Assembly (NCBI GenBank): GCA_016926985.1
Contig: JAFGNO010000048.1
Span: 1-6,844, forward strand
Length of the DNA: 6,844 bases
DNA from: Anaerolineae bacterium
Lineage (GTDB): Bacteria; Chloroflexota; Anaerolineae; Aggregatilineales; UBA3940
Reading direction: 5' to 3'
A model generated the notes under the pieces. That model saw only the letters and a list, made by a program, of their open reading frames with translations, was not told the DNA's origin and searched no databases. This document shows positions 1 to 4,976 of this stretch, piece by piece; position 1 is the stretch's first letter; each line of letters opens with the position of its first letter. The position numbers were made by a program, and so were the translations under genes.

Positions 1-18
1 AGCAGGATTAACGGTCAT
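1..18 (-). CDS. Start of an unidentified gene, cut by the left window edge
   Basis: Only the first six codons lie in the window (Met-Thr-Val-Asn-Pro-Ala). The start is supported by a Shine-Dalgarno-like AAGGA eight bases upstream on the minus strand. The frame is open back to another ATG at 51 that overlaps the YggS stop codon as ATGA, so a start 11 codons earlier is possible. It follows the YggS-like gene by 29 nt on the same strand and is probably the next operon member. The product cannot be identified from so few residues. Confidence 0.45.
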
Positions 19-47
19 CAGATTATTCCTTACCCTCGCTACAGGGG

Positions 48-764
48 TCATGGTCCTGTATGTGTCGGCGTGGTCGCCGTATCAACGCCCTGCTCTGATC
101 GGCTGCCAAATATAGCGGTACCGATTCGGATGATATTGGCCCCTTCCTCAATGGCAATCTGGTACGAGTTGCTCATCCCCATCGACAGGTAGTGCATTCT
201 GACGCCAGGTATTTTGCTGATAGAGAGAGTCTCAAATATCTGTCGTGTCGCCTGGAAGTAGGGACGGGCGTTTTCCGGATCGCCGAAGCGAGGTCCCATT
301 GTCATCACACCCTGCACCTGGATATGTTCGAGATCAGTCAGGGGCGGGAGAAAATCATGGACTTCCTCCGGTAAAACGCCGGTCTTGGCAGGTTCTCGCC
401 CGCTGTTAATCTCGATCAGCACCGGCATGACGATGTCAAGCGCCGCGCAGTGCTTATTGAGCGCCTTTGCCAGCCGGATCGAATCCACTGTCTCAATCAT
501 GTGAAACAATCGGACCGCTTTGGTTACTTTGTTGCGCTGTAGATGCCCGATCATGTGCCACTGCACGTTGCTGCCGAAGCCCGGGATCGACTCCCAGGCT
601 TCCTGTATATAGTTGTGTCCGATATGTCTTATGCCGCCTGCAATGACGGCCTCAATCTCCGGTGGGGTACGTCCCTTGGCAGCAGCAACAACCGTCACCG
701 AGGGCGGGACGGTGTCCAGGATTCGTTTTGCGGCCTCTGTCATTTCAGCGAGGTGATTGTCCAT
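48..764 (-). CDS. YggS/PLPBP-family pyridoxal phosphate-binding protein
   Basis: A 238-residue cytosolic protein of the YggS (PROSC/PLPBP) family. These single-domain TIM-barrel proteins bind PLP without known catalytic activity and help keep PLP and amino-acid/keto-acid pools balanced. The length is normal for the family. Visible landmarks are AAAKGRTP with the presumed PLP-linking Lys30, the HMIGHLQRNK block at about 71-80, VDSIRLAKALNK, GVMTMGP, and the phosphate-binding end SMGMSNS plus RIGTAIFG near the C-terminus. One oddity is GHNYIQEA at 49-56, where most members have GEN, so Glu is replaced by His50. The ATG at 764 has GGAAGG six bases upstream and overlaps the end of the radical SAM gene by 20 nt, implying translational coupling. 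An in-frame ATG at 743 would avoid the overlap but has a poorer ribosome site. Family assignment is firm; the specific role is inferred from the family. Confidence 0.93.
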   Translation of the reverse strand: MDNHLAEMTEAAKRILDTVPPSVTVVAAAKGRTPPEIEAVIAGGIRHIGHNYIQEAWESIPGFGSNVQWHMIGHLQRNKVTKAVRLFHMIETVDSIRLAKALNKHCAALDIVMPVLIEINSGREPAKTGVLPEEVHDFLPPLTDLEHIQVQGVMTMGPRFGDPENARPYFQATRQIFETLSISKIPGVRMHYLSMGMSNSYQIAIEEGANIIRIGTAIFGSRSEQGVDTATTPTHTGP

Positions 765-1791
765 CGTTTACCTTCCAATCCATTCCAACGCCCGCGACAG
801 GCGCCCCGCAATGGGGACAGTGCCCGTTCCGGACGTGGTTCGCAAGCACGACATAACCCCGCCGCCGGATCAGCACGCGCCCACATTGAGGACAGCAGGT
901 ATCCTCATCGCCCGCGCCCGGCACGTTGCCAATATAGACAAACTTGAGCCCTTCTGAGAGACCGATTTCTTTCGCATGCTTCAGCGTTTCGATGGGGGTG
1001 GGCGCCCGGTCGAGCATTTTGTATGCCGGGTAGAACCGGCTGATATGCCAGGGTGTTTCTGGCCCCAATTCCTGGGCAACAAAAGCCGCCGCGTCCCGGA
1101 TCTCAGCCGGATCGTCGTTCAAGCCAGGGATGACCAGGGTTGTCACCTCGAGCCAGATTCCCAGTTGCCTCATCGTTTTCATGCTATCTAACACCGGCTG
1201 GAGGCGGGCCCCCACATACCGCTTATACGCTGCATCGTTGAAGGCCTTCAAATCAACATTGGCGGCGTCCAGGTAAGGCGCGAACATGGTCAGCATGGCG
1301 TCAGTCATATAACCGTTTGTCACATAGATATTCGCCAGGCCGGCGGCGTGAGCGAGTTGTGCTGTCGCATAGGAAAGTTCGAAGAATATGGTGGGTTCGG
1401 TATAGGTATAGGCGATGCTCTGGCTGCCGCTGGCTTTAGCAGCAGCCACAATGTTCTCCGGGGCTGCTTTATATCCGTTCATCTGGTGCCGTTCGCGTGG
1501 CATCTGAGCGATCTGCCAGTTCTGGCACCAGGCGCATCTGAAGTTGCAGCCCGGCGTGGCGATGGAGTAAGCCTGCGATCCGGGATAGAAATGGAAAAGC
1601 GGCTTCTTTTCAACCGGATCAACGCCCTGGCTGATGACGCGGTCACCGACCAGCGTATAGAGGGTCCCATCGATGTTCTTGCGTACGCAGCAGATGCCAA
1701 GTTTGCCGGGTGCAATACGGCAGTGGTGCGCGCAGAGATCGCAGCGCACCACGCCGTTTGACAGCTTTTCATAGAGCAGCGCCTCTTTCAT
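745..1791 (-). CDS. amrS: AmmeMemoRadiSam-type radical SAM protein (AmrS-like)
   Basis: A 348-residue radical SAM protein of the AmrS (PflA-like) group. The N-terminal region carries a cysteine set, CDLCAHHC (Cys17, 20, 24) with Cys34/Cys35, typical of this group. The SAM/[4Fe-4S] motif CNFRCAWC follows at Cys82, 86 and 89 (CxxxCxxC). The core contains YTEPTIFFE, YVTNGYM, NVDLKAF and ISRFYPAYKM, all characteristic of AmrS proteins. The C-terminus adds a zinc-ribbon-like pair, CPQCG and CPHCG, at about 298-332. AmrS takes its name from genomic association with AMMECR1 and Memo domain proteins; its reaction is not settled as far as I know. Neither partner is encoded in this window. The start at 1791 matches the family N-terminus but has only a weak Shine-Dalgarno (GAG). 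It sits 17 nt after the universal stress gene and overlaps the YggS gene by 20 nt, consistent with an operon. Confidence 0.92.
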   Translation of the reverse strand: MKEALLYEKLSNGVVRCDLCAHHCRIAPGKLGICCVRKNIDGTLYTLVGDRVISQGVDPVEKKPLFHFYPGSQAYSIATPGCNFRCAWCQNWQIAQMPRERHQMNGYKAAPENIVAAAKASGSQSIAYTYTEPTIFFELSYATAQLAHAAGLANIYVTNGYMTDAMLTMFAPYLDAANVDLKAFNDAAYKRYVGARLQPVLDSMKTMRQLGIWLEVTTLVIPGLNDDPAEIRDAAAFVAQELGPETPWHISRFYPAYKMLDRAPTPIETLKHAKEIGLSEGLKFVYIGNVPGAGDEDTCCPQCGRVLIRRRGYVVLANHVRNGHCPHCGAPVAGVGMDWKVNDGQSPR

Positions 1792-1808
1792 AGTCTCAGG
1801 GCCATGCT

Positions 1809-2249
1809 TCAGGAGCGAATAAGCAGCAAGGGGCGGTCCACAAGATGCAGGACTCCTGCCGCTACGCTCCCGTAAAACACGCGTGATAACCCCGTGCGCC
1901 CGTGGCTTGCCATCGCGATCAAATCTGCGCCTTCATCGTGGGCAACGTTGATGATCGTCCCGACTACAGGACCAGTTTCAACGCGCGTGCGGGCCTCAAT
2001 GCCTTTTTCCCGGAATTCCCCCTGAATGCCAGCCAGATAGGTTTCAGCCTCTGCCGCCCATCGCGTTAACGTAGCTTGTGATAGGTCAACGGACGCATCA
2101 GGCAAATATGGCGCACTGCTGATAACAGGCTCTATCACCTGCAAAAACACCACCTGGGCCGCGTAGCGTCCAGCCAGCTGTTCCACATGCGGCAGTATCG
2201 CCTCTGCACGCTTCGATCCGTCCAGCGGAACCAACACTGTTTTGTACAT
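1809..2249 (-). CDS. Universal stress protein, UspA family, ATP-binding type
   Basis: A 146-residue single-domain universal stress protein, the normal length for the family; these are usually cytosolic dimers. The first strand and loop VLVPLDGS (5-12) carry the nucleotide-contacting Asp10. The C-terminal signature is ASHG-9x-GS at 114-128, the ATP-binding type, with Ala in place of the first Gly of the G-2x-G form; this variant is common in the family. The protein ends with the typical final strand RPLLLIRS. The start has AAGGACGGAAG just upstream. It lies 70 nt after the ZIP transporter and 17 nt before the radical SAM gene, all on the minus strand. The family is clear; the stress it answers to is not shown by the sequence. 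Confidence 0.93.
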   Translation of the reverse strand: MYKTVLVPLDGSKRAEAILPHVEQLAGRYAAQVVFLQVIEPVISSAPYLPDASVDLSQATLTRWAAEAETYLAGIQGEFREKGIEARTRVETGPVVGTIINVAHDEGADLIAMASHGRTGLSRVFYGSVAAGVLHLVDRPLLLIRS

Positions 2250-2319
2250 AGCTTCCGTCCTTGGGATACCTTTCTGCTATCTCAATTTGCGTGGGTTAAG
2301 TACTATCCACGAAACAGGC

Positions 2320-3054
2320 CTATGCCTTGGCCAGGACAATGATCGCGGCAACCAGCACGCCGATGGCCAGTGAAACCAGCGTGTACTGCTTGTTTTCTCG
2401 TTCGACGGCAGGCAGCAGATGTGAGGCTCCCACGTAGACCAGCGCGCCCGCCGAAACAGCCAGCAGTATCCCCAGAGTGGATTGGTCAATTCGATAAATG
2501 AGCGGGTAGGATACCAATGTGCCCAATGGGGTGGATATTGCCGCCGCCAGAAACGCGTACAGTGACGCTTTCTTTCTGCTGAACCCCCCGCGTTCCAGGA
2601 GCAAGAAGGTGACGATCCCTTCAGGGAATTCGTGAAGCACCATGCCGATAGCCGCAAATACACCTGTAAAGATGCTGACATTGAACGTTACCGAATAGAT
2701 GACCCCGTCCAGAAACGAGTGCAGCCCCACGCCCAACATGGGAATGATGCCTATGACATAGTTGGTGCAGTCGTATTCGTGACAGACGTAGGCATTCAGA
2801 AATCGATTGGACAGATACAGTCCCAGAAAGCCCATGAGTAAATAGATAGGAGCCGAGTCATTCATATCGAAGGATTTGGGAATGATGTGAATAAACGATA
2901 CGGAGATCAGCACGCCCGCCGCAAATGCCATGAAATAGGCTGCATGATCATTTCCCCAGCGTTCATATTTTCGAATGACATAGATGCCTATCGTCGTCAC
3001 AGCACAGGCCAAAAAACTGGCAAGGATCACAGAGAAAAATGTTTGGCTGAGCAT
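2320..3054 (-). CDS. ZIP-family divalent metal transporter
   Basis: A 244-residue inner-membrane protein with about eight hydrophobic segments, fitting the ZIP family, which carries Zn2+, Fe2+ and related divalent cations into the cytoplasm. The two metal-site helices are recognisable: HSFLDG at 112-117 (His112, Asp116) and HEFPEG at 141-146 (His141, Glu142, Glu145). Further polar signatures are HIIPKSF at 56-62 and SHLLPAVERE at 211-220. A short acidic and Cys/His-containing loop (CHEYDC, 91-96) lies between segments 3 and 4 and could bind metal. There is no long His-rich cytoplasmic loop. The start at 3054 has AGGGG nine bases upstream and lies only 5 nt after the stop of the Mrp-like ATPase, so the two are almost certainly co-transcribed. 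The metal specificity cannot be read from the sequence. Confidence 0.92.
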   Translation of the reverse strand: MLSQTFFSVILASFLACAVTTIGIYVIRKYERWGNDHAAYFMAFAAGVLISVSFIHIIPKSFDMNDSAPIYLLMGFLGLYLSNRFLNAYVCHEYDCTNYVIGIIPMLGVGLHSFLDGVIYSVTFNVSIFTGVFAAIGMVLHEFPEGIVTFLLLERGGFSRKKASLYAFLAAAISTPLGTLVSYPLIYRIDQSTLGILLAVSAGALVYVGASHLLPAVERENKQYTLVSLAIGVLVAAIIVLAKA

Positions 3055-3059
3055 TCCCT

Positions 3060-3947
3060 TTATCCCCTACTTGTGTCAGCAGGCTGGTGTTTTCCAGATG
3101 CCTTTGATACGGCTTTTGCAACAAACTGGAGCACTTTCTCGGCAATAAAGTCGAGCTCTGTGCTGCGGTAGTCCTCAATTTCCCCGGTGTCACACAGGCA
3201 TGCCAGTTCCGGGTCGAGCGGCATCCTGCCAAGCATTTCCGTTTTGAATATCTGGGCGCTGAATTCGGCCTGGCCGGTTCCAAAAACGTATATCCCCGTG
3301 CCACAGGCAGGACAGACAACATGGCGCATGTTGTCTATGAGGCCAATCAACGGGATACCTGAGTGCTTAAACATACTCGCCACTTCGCGAATCGCCATCT
3401 CTGCTATATCACGCGGAGAGGTTATTAACACTACTCCATCCAGTGGGAGCGCCCGGGCTACTGTCAGGCCGCTATCAGAGAGTCCTGGTGGCAAATTGAC
3501 GATCAGATAGTCCAGCTGCCCACAGACAAGGTCTTCCCACACCTGTTTGATGGCGTTGTTAATCAATGCGTCGTGCCCGGCTATCGGCTGGTCGTCGCCC
3601 AGTAACAACCAGTTGAGCGCCATGAGCCTGATGCCGCCCCGTGATACAACCGGCGCGATTTCACCCGGTCTGCGCACAGCAGGATGTTGATGGACATTGA
3701 ACATCCTGAGAAGGCCCGCGCCCGTGCTGTCAGCATCAAACAGGCCAACCTCCAACCCGTGGCGATGGAGCGCCGCCGACAACAGGGCTGCGATTGAAGA
3801 CTTGCCAACGCCCTGTATGCCGCTGGCAACAGCTATGATGTGCGTTGTTGGACCGTCTGTCACAGCAGGGGCATTTCGCCTAGCAGATTCAGCCTCGAAA
3901 GTTTGTTCAGGTGCCACCTGGGCCAGGTTGTCGTCCATCGCTGTCAT
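3060..3947 (-). CDS. Divergent Mrp/NBP35-family P-loop ATPase
   Basis: A 295-residue member of the Mrp/NBP35/ApbC branch of the MinD/ParA P-loop ATPases, whose studied members carry and transfer Fe-S clusters. Landmarks are the P-loop SGIQGVGKSS (42-51), FDADSTG (70-76), the switch-like NLPPGLSD (151-158), TSPRDIAEMAI (177-187), and IDNMRHVVCPACG (204-216) with the Cys212/Cys215 pair that in the family binds a bridging cluster. Two changes stand out. The signature Lys of the usual GKGGVGKS loop is missing (Ile-Gln instead of Lys-Gly), and the Asp of DLPPG/DMPPG is Asn151, so ATP hydrolysis may be altered. The chosen ATG at 3947 has AGGAG and GGAGG upstream and leaves about 40 residues before the P-loop. 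A GTG at 4127 with GAGG seven bases upstream would add 60 Arg-rich residues that look unlike a conserved domain; it cannot be excluded. The gene leads the minus-strand operon, 5 nt before the ZIP gene. Confidence 0.87.
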   Translation of the reverse strand: MTAMDDNLAQVAPEQTFEAESARRNAPAVTDGPTTHIIAVASGIQGVGKSSIAALLSAALHRHGLEVGLFDADSTGAGLLRMFNVHQHPAVRRPGEIAPVVSRGGIRLMALNWLLLGDDQPIAGHDALINNAIKQVWEDLVCGQLDYLIVNLPPGLSDSGLTVARALPLDGVVLITSPRDIAEMAIREVASMFKHSGIPLIGLIDNMRHVVCPACGTGIYVFGTGQAEFSAQIFKTEMLGRMPLDPELACLCDTGEIEDYRSTELDFIAEKVLQFVAKAVSKASGKHQPADTSRG

Positions 3948-4233
3948 TATCCTCCGTCTCCTGTCGGCCCGGGCCTGCTGGAATGGCACAGTGGGAAAGG
4001 GTAACACCAGCGCAGTAATCGCCCTGTTTTTTGCGAAGGCCGATTGGCGGGCCCGTACCCAATTCGACTGGATACCGTTTCTGGACCGCAGGGCGCCTGC
4101 TCGATTCAAGAACCTGAAAAAGGACACCCTATATCCTCTTTGACCCCATCATCGCATTCCCCATTCCAATGCCACACCTGATGAGATAAGACTCCTTTCA
4201 TCACAAACTTCACAAACTTAAAGATATCCATTA
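3948..4233 (-). other. Long leader or alternative N-terminal coding region of the Mrp-like gene
   Basis: Between the predicted minus-strand transcription start (about 4233) and the preferred ATG at 3947 lie about 285 bases. The part from 4127 down is GC-rich and stays open in the ATPase frame from a GTG at 4127, so it is either an untranslated leader or a 60-residue extension. A separate 31-codon reading frame runs from 4201 to 4106 in a different frame, but its ribosome site is poor and it resembles nothing I know. Apart from these and the tandem repeat at 4201-4219, I see no further gene in the region. Confidence 0.4.
4201..4219. repeat. Perfect 9-bp tandem direct repeat in the intergenic region
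   Basis: The unit TCACAAACT occurs twice head to tail (4201-4209 and 4210-4218) and the match continues one base further. On the minus strand it reads AAGTTTGTG twice. It lies about 15-33 bases downstream of the predicted start of the minus-strand transcript, a position where a bound protein could block transcription, or where it would form part of the leader. Function is unknown; it could also be a chance or slippage duplication. Confidence 0.7.
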
Positions 4234-4239
4234 TTTTCT

Positions 4240-4268
4240 ATTATACTATTTTAGAGTACGTGTGTCCA
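4240..4268 (-). promoter_or_regulatory. Near-consensus sigma-70 promoter for the minus-strand operon
   Basis: Read on the minus strand, TGGACA (4268-4263, five of six consensus bases) is followed by a 17-bp spacer and a perfect TATAAT (4245-4240). The surroundings are AT-rich. Transcription would begin near 4233 and run into the Mrp-like ATPase, ZIP, Usp, AmrS and YggS genes. No other promoter of this quality is visible in the gaps of that operon. This is prediction from sequence only. Confidence 0.75.
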
Positions 4269-4316
4269 TTAAAATTGTATGAACTGGGCTTTTTCGCCAC
4301 AATGAATGTATATTTT

Positions 4317-4331
4317 TACCAGTATATGGTA
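4317..4331. promoter_or_regulatory. Inverted repeat, candidate operator over the plus-strand promoter
   Basis: TACCA and TGGTA form perfect 5-bp inverted arms separated by five bases (GTATA). The right arm overlaps the extended -10 element of the plus-strand promoter, a natural place for a repressor. XRE-type dimers bind short dyads of this kind and often repress their own gene, so the regulator encoded at 4372 is the obvious candidate. Its short arms mean it could occur by chance. Confidence 0.4.
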
Positions 4332-4335
4332 CAAT
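4327..4335 (+). promoter_or_regulatory. Extended -10 promoter element for the regulator and ACS-like genes
   Basis: TGGTACAAT matches the extended -10 form TG-N-TATAAT with one mismatch in the hexamer. No good -35 hexamer sits at 17-18 bp upstream (TGTATA is the nearest), as is usual for extended -10 promoters. Transcription would start near 4341-4342, which gives a leader of about 30 bases and excludes the in-frame upstream ATG at 4306 as a start. Confidence 0.5.
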
Positions 4336-4371
4336 CGGGGTAATCAGTCAAGGACGGAAGGTAGATCAGTG

Positions 4372-4962
4372 ATGTTCGAACCATTAGAATCCCGTGTTGG
4401 CATGCGTATTCGTGCATTGCGAAACCAGCAGGGCTTATCCTTGCGGGCCCTATCAGGTCAATGCGGTCTATCGATCAATGCCATCAGCCAGATTGAACGG
4501 GGGGAGAGTTCCCCTACCCTCTCTTCGTTACACGTGCTGGCAACCGCATTGGGGGTGCCGGTTACGGCTTTTCTTGAGGATGGTACTGAACAATCTGTCG
4601 TGTTCCTAAAACGTAACCAACGCCAGCTTTCCAATGGGAAAGGCTTTGTGATGGAAGGGCTGGGGGCCGGATTGCCCGATCAGCAGCTTGAGCCTTTCCT
4701 GGTCACCCTGGAACCTGGAGCCGGGAGTGCCGCCAAACCAATCACCCACCCCGGGGAGGAGTTTGTCTACTGCCTTGACGGAGAAATTGAGTACCGTATT
4801 GGGGATCGCCTGTACCGATTAGAGCCCGGCGACAGCCTTCTGTTCGAGGCTGCATATCCGCATTGTTTTTGTAATTCAATGGAAACCGATGCCATCATTC
4901 TGTTAGTGTTTCAGACCGCTGAAGATGGGCATCTCGCGCGTCAACGTCACCTGAGTGCCTGA
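4372..4962 (+). CDS. XRE-type helix-turn-helix regulator with C-terminal cupin domain
   Basis: A 196-residue cytosolic transcription regulator. An XRE-type helix-turn-helix occupies about residues 9-68, with the recognition part around LSINAISQIERGESSPTLSSL. A single cupin domain follows at about 105-182. Its first motif is THPGEEFVYCLDG (His126, Glu130) and its second is PGDSLLFEAAYPHCF (His164). The first His of the usual HxH pair is absent, as in many regulators of this HTH-cupin class, where the cupin senses a small molecule or metal. The ATG at 4372 is chosen because GGAAGG lies ten bases upstream and the predicted transcript begins after the alternative ATG at 4306. The stop codon overlaps a possible ATG of the ACS-like gene (TGATG). 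Immediate coupling to that gene suggests the regulator controls it and senses something linked to its activity; the ligand is unknown. Confidence 0.92.
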   Translation: MFEPLESRVGMRIRALRNQQGLSLRALSGQCGLSINAISQIERGESSPTLSSLHVLATALGVPVTAFLEDGTEQSVVFLKRNQRQLSNGKGFVMEGLGAGLPDQQLEPFLVTLEPGAGSAAKPITHPGEEFVYCLDGEIEYRIGDRLYRLEPGDSLLFEAAYPHCFCNSMETDAIILLVFQTAEDGHLARQRHLSA

Positions 4963-4965
4963 TGT

Positions 4966-4970
4966 GGGAG
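4966..4970 (+). promoter_or_regulatory. Ribosome binding site that favours the ATG at 4977
   Basis: GGGAG lies six bases before the ATG at 4977. The alternative in-frame ATG at 4962, which overlaps the regulator's stop codon, has no comparable site upstream. The two starts differ by only five residues (Met-Trp-Glu-His-Ile). Confidence 0.6.
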
Positions 4971-4976
4971 CATATC

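Noticed and set aside
2252..2263. A 12-base identity (CAAGGACGGAAG) before both the universal stress gene and the cupin regulator gene (4349-4360)
   Set aside because: A few shared 12-mers are expected by chance in a window this size counting both strands, and both copies cover ribosome binding sites, which are alike anyway.
2290..2311. Short hairpin CGTGG...CCACG between the ZIP and universal stress genes as a possible terminator
   Set aside because: Stem of only five to six pairs with a long loop and no T-run after it on the minus strand.
3948..3963. CAGGAGAC on the minus strand before the Mrp-like start, resembling part of the B12 box of cobalamin riboswitches
   Set aside because: Only about eight bases match, the following bases do not fit, and the other conserved core segments of the riboswitch are not visible upstream. 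AGGAG is also simply the expected ribosome site.
4106..4201. A 31-codon minus-strand reading frame in the leader of the Mrp-like gene
   Set aside because: Weak ribosome site, no recognisable sequence character, and a length expected by chance.
4306..4371. Longer form of the cupin regulator starting at ATG 4306
   Set aside because: The predicted promoter lies inside this stretch, the added residues are not helix-turn-helix family sequence, and ATG 4372 has a better ribosome site.
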